In this document: positions 44,238 through 57,400 of the stretch, piece by piece
How positions within the stretch are numbered: the stretch's first letter is position 1
Layout of the letters: each line of letters opens with the position of its first letter
Source: Haliclona indistincta
Lineage: Eukaryota > Porifera > Demospongiae > Haplosclerida > Chalinidae
Assembly: GCA_964017065.1 (NCBI GenBank)
Contig: OZ024784.1
Location: 5,561,152 to 5,625,151 of the forward strand
Direction of reading: 5' to 3'
Length of the DNA stretch: 64,000 nt
Notes under the pieces: model-generated
Databases searched by the model: none
Told to the model about the DNA's origin: nothing
The model's input: only the letters and a program-made list of their open reading frames with translations
Program-made: the position numbers and the translations under genes

Positions 44238-46397
44238 TTATTTAAATGGCTTGGAGTGACAAACGATGGTAGTTGCTGGTTTCTTTTTAGCTTTGTAATT
44301 GACTTTTTGCTGTGCAGAAATGGTCATAGGAATTCCTGCATGATAAGAAGTAGCTCTTCCTGTTGTTGGGTACGACCGATGTTTGGCTTTCTTGTGAGAT
44401 CTTGAAGGCTTTGTAGTGGAGTTGCTTGCCAATATACCATCACTGGAAATGATTCCCAATGTGATAGCACGTGATATTACATCACTAGGAGGAGTAGCTG
44501 GTTTAGGAGGCTAAACAATAAAGAGTACATAATCAGTCTCCAATGATAAAGGTCGATGGTGCTTACTGTGTGTTTAAAAACAAAGCTGTAGTATGGCATG
44601 TCCAATGCTGCAAAAAAAACAATAACTTATTATTGAAAAAAAGCTGATTGTAGTACCTGCAAGAGAAGGACCACATGCTTCAAATAGATGTGTGTCATGA
44701 TTTTGAGTAGTCACATTCTCAGTTTCTTGAGGTATAGTAGAACGAACAAAGTATATAATATGTTGAGCTTGATCAAACTTCAATGCACACTGAAGTGTGT
44801 TTGTCTGCTCCTTGATAAGCGTTGACAGGTTGCTTGATGTCCAACTCTTGCCCGGAGCCAAAAGCTGTGGAGCAAATTCATCTGTGAGAAACACATCAGC
44901 TCATGTGTGTACGATCTGCGGACATACCTCCCTCTTGCACAATATAGTCCACTGGTTGCTTCACTGCAGACAAAGTGGATGGAGGATTGCAAAAAATTAG
45001 TTTGACGTTGTTAAAGAGTTCTGTAGTTGGTGAAATATTGGTGAATGAAACAGGAAGTAGAACAATATCTGTTGCATGTTAAGGAAGACTTGTTGTGTCA
45101 ATATAAACAGATGCTACATGTAGCTATAATTTTTTCTAGGATACTTCTCAGCATAGTTTGTTCAAACTTGTCTTCTATTTCACTCATTTTTACTGGTAGA
45201 GTGCCACATACTAAGACCTTTCCTCTGTTTCCCAAAATTCGAGCAATATGCATTGGAAGAACACCTGGAGAGGAACAAGGTAATGTACACCCAACTTGTA
45301 AACTATGCACATGAGGAAACAATTTGTGACTGTGGGTTCACCTGAATCACAATTCGTGACAACTACATCAACACAATCCTTTTCTCGTTTCAATAGGCTC
45401 TCTAGCCCTGCCACACAACTGTAGCTTAATGGGTCCTGAAGTATACATAAATGAGGTTATTAATGATGGCAGGCTAACATTAATTATAATCAAACCTGAG
45501 GTATCACGAGCCCATCCTTTACAAGGTCGTTTCCCCATAAAGTTGTTCTGCAGTCTGAAGAAAATGCCAGGAAATCATCTCGCAGCAGCTGAGCTGAGTT
45601 GTGGCAGCCAACGAGCTGCTCAGAGCGACCAATCAACTTGAAACCAGCAGCAGTAATCCGTGATGTCACATTGATATCAGCATCAACACGAGCATAAATC
45701 GGTTCGGCTGTCACTTCGAAGAAACGTTCACGAGTAGACTCAGGCAACAACTGGGCGACATGCAATGCTCCTGCATGAACTTTCATGCGAGAAAGAGTTG
45801 CTCCTAACTTTACTTTGTGCGTCCAGAGAGCCTCCACAACCTGCACCACGTCGTCCGAGTTATGGTGACCCTCGTCTCCCCAGTCCCGTGGCGGTTTGGT
45901 GTTGAACTTGTCCTTTACCAGAGCGTACGCCATGACAGTTACCAACAGCTCGTGTTGATGGAGCTGCAGGTGCCAGCCACTTATCATTATCATAATCGTT
46001 ATGCATTGTTAGACACAACTAACCTTGAAAAATCTGGAGTAAAAACTGCTTTCGATCAACATCTCCTGCACCACTTGTTTGCCTGCAGTCAATATCATTT
46101 ACAGCTCATGATTTATTGTAGATTGTGCTTACATTCTAGCACTTCATATGCCAGCTGCAAAACACTTGCTCTAGCCGTAGCTTGTTCAACCGAGGAAGTG
46201 TCTGGAATACGACCCTGCTGCAAAGCAGCGCAAATTTGCTCAACATTCTTGAGCATTGAGTAGCGACTCATGGGGAGCGTAGTCATGGTCGGGCTAATTC
46301 GCAGTCGTGATTTAATGCCGTTTGCGAGGTAGCAGCTGTCTGAATTGTCCGCACTGTTGCGATTCTCTTCTCGTGATATGATTGATTCAGAAGCCAT
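44238..46397 (-). CDS. NSUN7: NSUN7-like protein (RNA m5C methyltransferase family, catalytic Cys missing)
   Basis: About eight exons. Start probably MASESIISREENRNS (46397); the frame is open to 46490. Order: N-terminal helical segment (MLKNVEQICAALQQGRIP), a small exon (GKQVVQEMLIESSFYSRFFK), a long exon 45495-45970 (KVKLGATLSRMKVHAGALHV, LLPESTRERFFEV), then the Rossmann-like part: IARILGNRGKVLVCGTLP, VNLIFCNPPSTLSAVKQPVD and ALKFDQAQHIIYFVRSTIPQ. These align with NSUN7 (ALARCRIKHDALSIYHILPE; LPRCSG; KFTKAQAVVYCTCSVFPEE). Where catalytic NSUN proteins have PCS and TCS motifs, this one has PPS and VRS. NSUN7 in mammals is testis- and sperm-flagellum-linked. The C-terminus is basic (RSHKKAKHRSYPTTG). 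RNA binding without methylation is my inference. Confidence 0.8.
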
Positions 46398-46608
46398 TCC
46401 AACCTCTTTATCCAGAAACAGGACGTTTAAGACATTCATGTTGTATGATAACACTTTGCTCTTCTCAACACCTCGAGTCGTTACAAACACACCATGTGGC
46501 TAGCTCCAATGTTTATTAGTTTTTAAATCAGTTACCATAGAAACGTCAATGAATAATAATGAATACCTTGACATCATGATAGAACAGAAGAATGAAAAAA
46601 TTAATAGA

Positions 46609-49067
46609 TCATGTAAGTGAAGTTCTCCTGGTGGTTTTTGGAAGAGGCAGAGCAGCTACTGTGCCTATTGCCATTACTATAGCAACCATTATAATTGGCA
46701 AGGTGGGGTCTTCATAAGAGAACTGTCCAAAAATGTATGTGCCTAGTATTGCTCCAATTCTAGCCACCAACAAGAGTACACCAGTAGCAGTGGTTCTGAA
46801 TGAAAAACAATATGACTGAATTGTGTCCACGAACATCACCATACACATATACCTTATTGAGGTTGCATAAATATCAGTTATGATAACGTTGCAGGCATTC
46901 CAAGCTGGATTGGAGATAGCATTGAACAAACACAATATGACCACAGAGACCACTTTTGAATGAACAACATAGAGCAAAAATATCGAAATGGTTGACATTC
47001 CAAGTACAAATCCTACACAAAGAAAAGACACAACAATGAACAGCAAGATACGTACCAACCTACCTAGCCACAGTGACCGCCAGAAAAAATAGAGAGCAAA
47101 TGCCGACACAATATTTCCTGGAAGTGTTGAAGCAGTTATGAAAAATGAGTTCTGGTAGTCATCAAACAGAGATGAAACACATATCTGGTCATCGTCACTA
47201 GCGCACGTCTGGTTTATCAGAAGCTCCGTTTCTTCACAATCTGATCCAGAGGTCAACTGAGCAAGAACGTTGTTCACTATTTCTCCATCAACTGTAGAAT
47301 TAGAAATCACCACCTCACTTGAGTAGACATCACACAATGTCACTCTGGAAAATGAAGTGTTCAATATCCGAATATTTGTCCAATTTCCTCGAAGAAAGAC
47401 TGAATCTTCAATCACAGTGTTTTCTATGCTAACATTGTGAAGTAGAACACTATCAAACTTCGCTGCAGTAAAATTACAATTAGTAATAACTGTATCTCTA
47501 ATAGTAGCATTAGCAACAGGCCAGGAGTCCAATGACACTCCATCGAGCACTGCATTACTGTAAGAAGTGCTCGAACATGGACACAGTTCAGTCAGCAAGG
47601 TCTCAGTGAGGGTACGATTGGCTACAGTCTGGTTACAGAGTTCATTTAACTCTGCCATTCTCTCCCTAGAATTCAGCTGGTCAACATATGAAGGATACCA
47701 TAAAGTGACTCCATATGATCTAACAGAAATACAGTAACAGCATACAAGCATTATTATTATAATTACTGACCCATAAGAGAGACAAAAGAAAATAACCATC
47801 AGCAAAAGAGTTGGACGAATTAAGGAACGGTGGTAAAGACTCAGTGTTTTCCGACCAATCTCCTTCATGGTAAAATAGACCCTTGTAAAAACTTTTCCAT
47901 CCCTTTTATGAACTGCCTTTAACAGCCGGTTTTCTGAGTGATCTATGTTCAAGTTTATACACTTGACCTGAGAAAAGCAGTAGTGAAAACTTAAACAACA
48001 GTATAATTATAAAGATAGACAAGCTAACAGGAAATACTTTCTTAGTTCTCCAATGGTTAATATTGAACATTAGAGTCAATATCTTTAGTGCCTTCTTATT
48101 TTTACCTACCTGTATTCGATGAACATACATGTAATAAAAGACATGATCGGATGAACAATGACTCACTTCCAACAAGAATCGAGGACTCTCAGGCATTACT
48201 ATAAACAGGAAGGCACCCAGTAAAGAAGGAATGGCTGATAACATGAGGAACACCCTCCAGCTACTCACTGACACAGCTCCAATGGAGACACCAGTGATAT
48301 TAATTGGTAATAGTACCCAAGCTGCCCCACCACACAGCAGACCACCTATCATCCAGAATATAGACAGAGATGACAAGTAGGGACCACGATACTGAGAATA
48401 GACGAACTCTGAAGCATAGGGCATGATCACAGGTAGAGACCCTCCAACACTACACGGAAAGATTTGAACAGTGCATACATACACCAGCAACAGCTTACCC
48501 AATTCCACTAATAAATCGAAACAGGAGAAGAAAATAAATATTTGGAGAAAGGGCAGACACCAGCCCAAAAACACCATTTAGTGTGAGTGACATGAGTAGT
48601 GAACGTCTTCGACCAGTCAAATCAGCTATTCCACCCCAAAGATAGCCTCCAATCAACATTCCAAGAAACATTATTGAACTTAAAAGACCATCCTGCCATC
48701 CAGTGAGAGAGAATTCAGTTGGACATTTCAGAATAGGAATAACAAATGAGATGGAGAGGATCTCAATAGCATCTGAAGAAAGTGCTACGCCATTTACTAA
48801 GAGAAGGATTATGTGAAACCAACCAAACCCAATGATTTTAAGCACAGGTTCGTATTCAACAAACGTTCCTTCATCTTCAGAAATAAGATTCTTAGTGTCT
48901 CTTCCGTCTTCGCGATCAGTCTCGTTTTCAGAAGGTATCGGTTGAAGTTCCTGTGTACTTGCGTCAACACGGACTATATATCTACCATCAGAGTTTTCGT
49001 CACCAATAAATACAACTTCTTCGCCCTCTGAAGAATCTGAAAGAGGCTTAAAGTTATAGGTCGACAT
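46609..49067 (-). CDS. SV2-like: SV2-like major facilitator with luminal repeat domain
   Basis: About seven exons. N-terminal cytoplasmic region acidic (MSTYNFKPLSDSSEGEEVVF). TM1-6 carry MFS motifs (WGGIADLTGRRRS between TM2 and TM3; RFISGIGVGGSLPV in TM4; MPESPRFLLEVGKNKKAL after TM6). TM7 (LIRPTLLLMVIFFCLSYGSY) leads to a large luminal loop of about 190 residues. It has many NxT/S sites and pentapeptide-like repeats (DTVITNCNFTAAKFDSV, ENTVIEDSVFLRGNW), exactly where SV2A-C have theirs. TM8 starts FFITASTLPGNIVSAFAL, matching SV2 'LAVLPGNIVSA'. The C-terminus is short (PKTTRRTSLT). SV2 proteins reside on vertebrate secretory and synaptic vesicles. The transported substrate here is unknown. 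SVOP lacks this luminal domain, so SV2 is the better name. Confidence 0.88.
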
Positions 49068-49141
49068 GATGGGCTAGCTGCGCTCTCCTTTATTTACAAA
49101 CCACGCCTAGATCTACACGTCAAGTTACGCCCACAAAAAGC
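49068..49141. promoter_or_regulatory. Divergent promoter, SV2-like / TrmH-like
   Basis: Only 74 bp between opposed start codons. No TATA box; a short cacgcc word occurs, typical of several other gaps in this window. Confidence 0.55.
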
Positions 49142-49887
49142 ATGGCAAGAGTAGAGCAAGCATTGGAAGTCCTCGCAAGGTTCATACCCGAGGCCAGGAT
49201 AGCCAAGATGAAGTCTATTGCTCGCCAACGATCAACGCACGTGGCACTACTAATGGAAAATATTGTTGATTTTGGGAATCACAACGCAGCACTAAGAACA
49301 ATGGAAGCACTGGGATTGCATAAAGTTCATAGAGTAGGAGTGAACGAGGGAGGGAAGAAGAACAGGATTGAAAAACGTACGGACGCTGGTTCCAAGCATT
49401 GGCTTTCAATAAGAGACTGGAATACAACGTTAGAATGTGTTAAATTTCTCAGAGGTCAAGGATATAGAATAGTGTCATCTTCCCTCAATGCTTGCAAGAC
49501 TCTTCATGATATTCAAACTGATAAGAAAACTGCTATTGCATTTGGGAATGAGCGCAGTGGCATTAGTCAAGAACTTGAAGATCTGTCTGATTGCACATTC
49601 TTTCTCCCAATGTGGGGCTTTGTACAGAGTTACAACATATCTGTAGCAGTGGCAATTACAATGTTTCACTGCCGATCAGCAATTGAAAATGTAAAGTTCC
49701 AAAAAATAATGAACTTATGTTACAGGATTTTTTTTCCTTCTAGCAAAAAAGTGCTGCTCTTAGTGATGAAGAATACAACACTATTTTACTGAGCTTCTAT
49801 AAAGCAACTCTTGGTGAACACAGAGCAAGAATAATCCTGAAATCCTCTGGAGTAGACCCTTCCTTACTGTGGACAACTAACTCGTAA
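49142..49887 (+). CDS. TrmH-type tRNA/rRNA ribose 2'-O-methyltransferase (SPOUT)
   Basis: Two exons (49142-49690 and 49744-49887), about 230 residues. Motif 1: STHVALLMENIVDFGNHNAA then LRTMEALGLHKVHRV. Motif 2: AIAFGNERSGIS (bacterial: FG.E..Gls). Motif 3: LPMWGFVQSYNISVAVAITM (bacterial: IPM.G...SLNVSVA.a). The N-terminal helix (VEQALEVLARFIPEARIAKM) and C-terminal helices (SDEEYNTILLSFYKATLG) fit standalone TrmH (Gm18 tRNA methyltransferase). Most animals carry the TrmH domain only inside the large TARBP1 or in MRM-type proteins, so a small bacterial-length version is notable; it contains a normal spliceosomal intron. An AATAAA lies at about 49897. Family is certain; the RNA target is not. 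Confidence 0.9.
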
Positions 49888-50089
49888 AACACTCGCAATA
49901 AAAGTAATATGTCAACGATATGCAATAATTTTGACACACGAAACTCATACAAAGTAATATTATTAGCGATTTGTACAGAAACTGATAATGTAATACACAG
50001 AGCCTATAACACTCAAAATTATTGGTACTCTATAAACACGAAGTATTGCATGCATGTTCAGTTCCGTAGGCATCTGATTATTCTCATCA

Positions 50090-51938
50090 CTAACGGGTGG
50101 ACAGGACCAAGGCAACAATGAGACCATAGAGACCAAGTACTTCAGCAAAGATGAGAATCAAGAGCATTCCGACAAATAGACGTGGCTGTTGAGCAGTGCC
50201 TCTTACTCCAGTATCACCTACAATACCAATAGCAAACCCAGCAGCTAGCGCACTGAATCCAACAGATAGACCAGCACCAAGCTGAGCAAATGACCTGTCA
50301 AAAAAAACAACCAATAATAGTAAACAACAACAAAAGTGAATTTCCTAAGATACACATTTGTGCCCCATTGAGATGTATAGAGGCCCGGTGTAGAGGCCAC
50401 TAATTTTTTTACCACAAGACGACTACGATCGACTGCCCACAAAACATGTTTATTGGAGTATTGTAAGCCGCTCTGGTGCCGAATTGAGAAAAGATGACTG
50501 TAGAGAAACAACAATGACGATTGTATGTAGAGAGGACATCGCTGGGATCTCTGAGATTGCAGACGAGAGATGATCAGACAACGGCCATTTTAGGCTGGCT
50601 GTCACGCTGTTCTTTGAAAGTCAAAGAAACTCTTTCCAGAATGCTATTAACAATTAGTGCACCCAACAGTACAGCGATATAATGACTATCATGGACGAGT
50701 TGATGAATTTGTCGTATAAAATGGCCGATTATGAAATTTTGTTCATACCATTTATTTATAATAGTGATTAGTGCTTTGCATGGTCTATACTGCACATGAC
50801 ACTTGGAATGCACAGTCATTTATCACACATTTTCACAGTGAGCGAAAGACTTAACACATAATGAGGGACGTAAAAGAGTAAGAGCGTGAAGCGCCCACGC
50901 ATTTGATTAAAAATTGGAGATCACATGATGGACGTGAAGACTAGATTATGGCTGCCATATGACGACGAGCTACTACCATCAGCTTGGTTTTTGGCTGAAG
51001 CCTAAAGCTGGGTGGTCAGACGCTCCTAGGAGGCAAGCAGCAGCTTTCTACACAAATGATGACTTCCAGACGATCGCCACGTGCTCGTGCACAATAATCA
51101 GCGTGTCTGCCCGTGAACGTAACTTTGGTCGTGTCTCGATTAAGCAGTATCCACTGAAGGCAGTACTGAAGCGATTGTACTGTTACCTCCTAGAAGTCTC
51201 TGACTGCCCATTATCAGTAAATATGAAACAAACAGTATCATCGGATTGTGAAGCGCCAACAATCATCCAGCCTATCGTTAGTAACACGTCCATCATGTGT
51301 AGATTCCCAATTTTTAATCAAATGCGTGGGCGCTTCACACTCCTATTCTATTATGTTGCTCTCTCATTATGTGCTCCTGGCTTCATATTCCCTAAAGCAC
51401 ATCTTAGGCTGTATTGTTTGTTTAATTTAAAGCTAACTGGACATTTGTTGACACTATAGTGTACGATGTGTGAGATTATAGTGAATGGACTTACTTGAAT
51501 AGAGACATTTCAGCACTCACTGTGGAATAGAAATACTGAGGTCACTCATGTTAAAACAGTGCAAACAAGATTGAGTGAATAGAAACACATTAGCATGCAA
51601 GGAGGAGACGGAGGAGACAGAAGAGGCACGCTTACGTCCATTCCCGATAAGAACAGAGACCACAAGCCCATATATGGCAAGGATACCTGCCATAATGACA
51701 GGGATAACTGACTTCATGATGAGGTCTGGTCTCATGACGCTCATCGCGGCAATACCAGTTGCACTCTTGGCTGTTCCATAAGCAGCTCCTAGACCTACAA
51801 GAAGCAGCTCAAATAGTCAAGTTGTTTTTCAACAAGGTATCCTTCTTGTATATATAACTTACAGCTAAAAATAATGGCAGAGGAAGCGCCTAAGACGGCA
51901 AAGAAAGGTGAATATATTGGATTTTCGGTGCTCGACAT
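50090..51938 (-). CDS. ATP6V0C: V-type ATPase 16-kDa proteolipid subunit c
   Basis: Four exons: 51863-51938, 51636-51794, 51495-51519 and 50090-50294, all joining in frame. [20 protein letters not shown] and [20 protein letters not shown] form the first hairpin; [20 protein letters not shown] and [20 protein letters not shown] follow, then [38 protein letters not shown] and [20 protein letters not shown]. The proton-carrying Glu in the last helix (IFAEVLG) is present. The length (about 155) is standard. Subunit c forms the rotating membrane ring of the proton pump. The 25-bp exon 3 is tiny. The 1.2-kb intron 3 hosts a foldback element; the other introns are far shorter. Confidence 0.96.
50295..50855 (-). 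other. V-ATPase c intron 3, part before the foldback element
   Basis: No exon is expected here because flanking exons join in phase. Unstructured AT-rich sequence; two short opposite-direction ORFs have no recognisable family. Confidence 0.5.
50856..51374. mobile_element. Foldback/MITE element with about 85-bp terminal inverted repeats
   Basis: Left arm about 50856-50942 and right arm about 51288-51374 are inverted copies. The shared core includes tgaagcgcccacgcatttga and ttaaaaattgg, then acatgatggacgtg; the outer tips share cacataatgag. The arms are nearly identical, differing by small indels. The 340-bp centre has no transposase. It lies in intron 3 of the V-ATPase c gene. No clear target duplication could be fixed by eye. 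Confidence 0.75.
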
Positions 51939-52187
51939 GCTGAAACTTAAGTTAACCTTCCAACAGTTACACACAGATCGATAGCAGCACAATGACGCAA
52001 GGAACAGGGTCAGTGATCATGTGATCGTGATTACTGCTGAATTTTGCCTATACGCCCATTCTGTCTATGCGCATGCGTTAGAGGTGTGGCTATCATATCA
52101 AATAAGAGGCGTGTTTACTAGGGCGTGGTGTGGCGGGTCTTTTCGTAAAAAATACACGAAGCCAGTATATAGGGGCGGCTGTTGTGA
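51939..52187. promoter_or_regulatory. Divergent promoter, V-ATPase c / centrin
   Basis: 249 bp between start codons. Near the centrin side is a possible TATA-like word (cagtatataggggcgg at about 52163), about 25 bp before the ATG. Confidence 0.4.
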
Positions 52188-53326
<1,139 letters not shown>

Positions 53327-54401
53327 CTCAGCATCATCACCCACTCTTCTCTCCGTATATTATACTCTGTCATAACATGGTCATAACAAGTAGTACACAC
53401 AGCAGATGGTCAAAATATATGGGCGGGGCGATGCCTTGATTGGCTCGTGTTTATTATCGCGGTGCTCTTTGTCCTGCGTTCCGTTCTTGGTAGTCGTTCT
53501 CTAAGCTGTCGAACCCGTGTGAAGTGTCCGAGAGTCGCCCCTTTGTATCTGTTAGCAAGTTAGTACTTACTCATGCGGTAAGTTGATAATGAACACCAGG
53601 GTATGTGTTGATCGCGTGTTGCACACTGCTGGATCACGTCTTGATGCTGTTTGTTCCCGAAACAGCACACGCCCCTTTTCAACTGTGCTCTGTGCATGCT
53701 ATGATAGAAAAGAGACCATTATCGACTGAGTTTTGCTATATAAATAATCTTCCCTGTCTTGTACCAGAGTATGAAAAATTGTCTGTTTCTCAACGTACGC
53801 GCATGTATATATTTCACTGCATATCTGTGTCAGGCGGTGTTCTGCATTTTGATTTGCACACTAGACTTCGTGTGCGTGAACCAAACCTGCATTTAGCGTG
53901 GGAAAACTGTTAGGTGATATGAACAGCTGTTGATGTTTGTTCAATCTCTGCATTGTCTGTCCGAGTCTATTGACTGAATAGAACACAGTCTAATCACTTA
54001 TGACCTAAGTTCTGTTTGATAGTCTCCTTCCTTGTGTTGCTCCCACTTGCTTTCTCTCACTACTTGTTTTGATAACCAGAGAGGTCACTGCATTGTCTAT
54101 GCTGACCAGAAGTTTGTGTGTACCATGAGCCCTTTCACAGTCATTTTATATATGCTAGTGTATGTAATAACCGTGTATTTTGCAAACTTATGAATAGTTT
54201 GCCTACAACTTCAGAACTACTTGTACACATGACTGTCTACACATTATTACTGCAACTATATTCAATTTAATCAACTTTATACAGGACCGTGTATTTGTTG
54301 ACAATTGTGGTCACCTGGCATCATTGTTTATTACTGTTGACAATTTAGTTGTTTATTATACAGGTGTTGATGGACTATTAGCAGCTGATAATACTAACAA
54401 A
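53327..54401 (+). other. FE65-like gene promoter, 5' UTR exon and first intron
   Basis: A probable non-coding first exon ends at a gtaagt donor at about 53579 (actcatgcggtaagt). The next acceptor (ttattatacag) is just before 54364. The ORF at 53605-53913 lies wholly in this intron and matches nothing known. Confidence 0.5.
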
Positions 54402-57400
54402 ATGTCCAGCCGCTCTAAACTACACAGTGAATTGCACTATTCTTTAGGGAATGCAGGCTCTTTCTCAGACTCTCCTGAAAGTTTAACTCCAACCACTCCT
54501 CCTCCTCCACCGCTTCCTCCGAGGCTGATAGACTCACCACAACCCCCTCCTCTACCGATGAGGAACTACTTTGGTGCTGGAGACGAGCAGCGTGTTCCCT
54601 CTCCACCTCCTCCACTGCCCGAGAGACGATATCTTGATGATAGTGATGATATGGGGCTTGCTTGGGTTTCTGATCCAGTCACTCAGAAACAAACCAAATC
54701 ACTGAAGACACCACAATACTCAGAAGTTGATCCTCGGCTAAAGAATAGATCATTGGAGGATTCTTTTCCACCACCTCCTCTGCCAGAAAGAACATCACTC
54801 AGTGAGCAACTGGTCTCTCCTGGTTCTTCTCTTAATTTCACGAATGGCAGTGAGCGACGTCATGAGACGAAAGGAGAGGAAGCTCTTCTTGGTCGATACG
54901 TAGTAACAGACAAAGGGAATCGGCACTTGCTACTTTATGATGAAGACATGGCTTATGCTGAGACTGTTATTGAGCCTCAATCGCACATCTCAACTCGTTC
55001 TCTTCCACCTGAGCCCTCTAATTCTCATACATTGCAAAATCTTCGAATGGGAATGGGGATGCATCTTGGAGATACACCCAGTGAGCCTCAATATGATGTT
55101 GCTAGACCACCTGATCTTCCTCCTCCTTCGCCAATTTATGATGAAGCAGTTGTCCCTAATACTCTAAGAGGTATGATAAGAGTGCCACTTAATGATTTAG
55201 ATGATAAGGATGTGCGCTACACGGTACATGGTCCTGGAGATTCTATTAGCAACCAACGATCAGCCCAGCAAGTAGAGGCATATGAAGTAGTTCCATTGCA
55301 TAGATCAGTAACAGGTAACTCACATGGCTCAGCACAGTTGGAGGGTCGAGGACCATTATCTCCTCCCAATGAACCTGCTCCTCCAGTTCCACTTGGCAGA
55401 TCTCATTCTAAAGATGACACATTTGTTAATGGTTCATCTGAGAGTAAAGAATATGATACACTGCATCACAATCAGGCTTTGAAGAGTCTCAACGTCACCC
55501 TCCCTCGGAAACCTACAAGCAATGCCACATACAGTCAGCTTATGCTGTCTGAGGCTGAGCTCCTACAACGTGCATCTGCAACTAGTCCATTGACTTCACC
55601 AGTAAGAGGAGCACAAGATGCTCAGCCATCTCCTGCAGTTACACGTCCTCAGAAACGACACGAATATGATGTTTGTAATCTGAATGCATCAGGGAGTGGT
55701 CATAGTCTTGATAGCACTCCTTCTCTAGTTTGGGACAACTCTGATCTCCTACCAACTTCTTCAACCCCGCCTCTCCCTCCTCCTCCTCATCCAACTTCTC
55801 CCAGCAAACCTATCTTAAGCCATAGACCAATTGAAGAAGAATCCAAAATACCTTCTTTTAGTCTTACTGAGCAAGACCATGATAGAAGAGAGAAACGCCT
55901 AGGAAAACACCATTATCACGACCTAGATATTCGAGAATGGCCAGCAATGCCTGACGATGTCTCTCCCTCTCACAATCAAGCATCACAGATCAGAGCAGTT
56001 GTTCGAGACAGCTGGAATTTGGCTAATCAGAAGCCAGACAGTCTCCCCAAGGGATGGGTGAGGGAGGTTAACGAACAAGGACAAGTATTCTACTGGCACA
56101 TACCAACAGGAAGAATACAGTACACTCGACCTGTTAATACAGATGCCTCTCCACAAAGAACCAAGACTAATGTAAGTATAAATGTACTGCGAACTTCAAC
56201 TGTATGTTTATAATAATTATTGCTGCAGAGTTCAAGTCCTCCTCCCTTATCTACCGAGCCCAGTCCCGCCCCTCTTGATATCAGTAAAGGCGACATAAAA
56301 CCAAAAGTGTCTACGTTTGCAGCTACATACTGTGGCAGTATAGATGTTGAAGAGTCATCGCTTGTCAGAGGAAAGTGTGTCAAAGTGGTCTACCAGAGCA
56401 TTCATGTTCTATCTGATCCCAACCCTACTGGTATGAAGCTGATTGCTGGAAAGAATGCTGTAAGCTTTGTTAGTTTGGACGATAAGTAAAATGTGTCTTT
56501 ATCAATCATAGGGTGATATGGTCTACCTTCAAATCCAAGGAATGGTCATCCATTGGTTGGATCCGGAGACTAGCAATGTTATAGTCAGTCAGCCCATTAA
56601 CAGAATCAGAGTTTGGGGTATTGGACAGGAAAATGACAGGTAAGTGTTGAGCACACCAATAGTGATCTGTACTAGAGTCTGTTATATCTTTCTGCTCACC
56701 TAGGGATTTTGGATATGTTGCTCGGAATCCAAGTACTCACCAGCATCAGTGCCATGTGTTCCGGTGTGACATTGCTGCCAAGGGAGTAGCCAGAGCTCTT
56801 CTGGACAGCCACAAGGAAAACAAGACTAAAGGAGGAGGAATGACAGGAGCAGAAGGAGCTGATCGGCAGCATAAAGTACTGTCTCCCCAGACATCTAGAG
56901 GTGGTTGTTTAACATACTCTTGGTTAATGTACTATCCGCTATTTCACTCACACAGATCGCTCTATAAGTCCTGATCCAATTGGTGAGTCATCGGCAGGAG
57001 GTGGGGCTGTTTTGGTGAAAGTACCTCTGCAAGCAGATGAACGCATTCGTAGCATGAGCAGTAACAGTGAATTGACTGGAGACGGTAGAGAAAGATGCAT
57101 TGCTTGCTCTGTGATAATTGTCTAATTTTTAGTTTCTGAGAGCTATAAAAGAATTGAAGCTACTTATTGTGGATCAGTGGATGTAGTTGGACCTCATGGT
57201 ACATGTTTATGCATCACATGGTGTCCTTATTGTATGTCATAACAAGCAGGCATGAGTCTAGTGAATGATGCTACTACTCAACTGTCATACAACACTAAAG
57301 GATGGACTGAAGTGTTTGTAGATATTGCTGCTTCTCACGTCAAGATACTAGAACGCAAGGTGAGGGAAATAGAAGCAGGCTCTCATCCTTGTACTCACTA

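Noticed and set aside
50959..51459. 166-codon ORF in the V-ATPase c intron
   Set aside because: Spans the foldback element and its right arm, has low-information composition and no transposase motif.
53605..53913. 102-codon plus-strand ORF upstream of the FE65-like gene
   Set aside because: Falls in the 5' UTR intron; composition and lack of splice or family support suggest chance.
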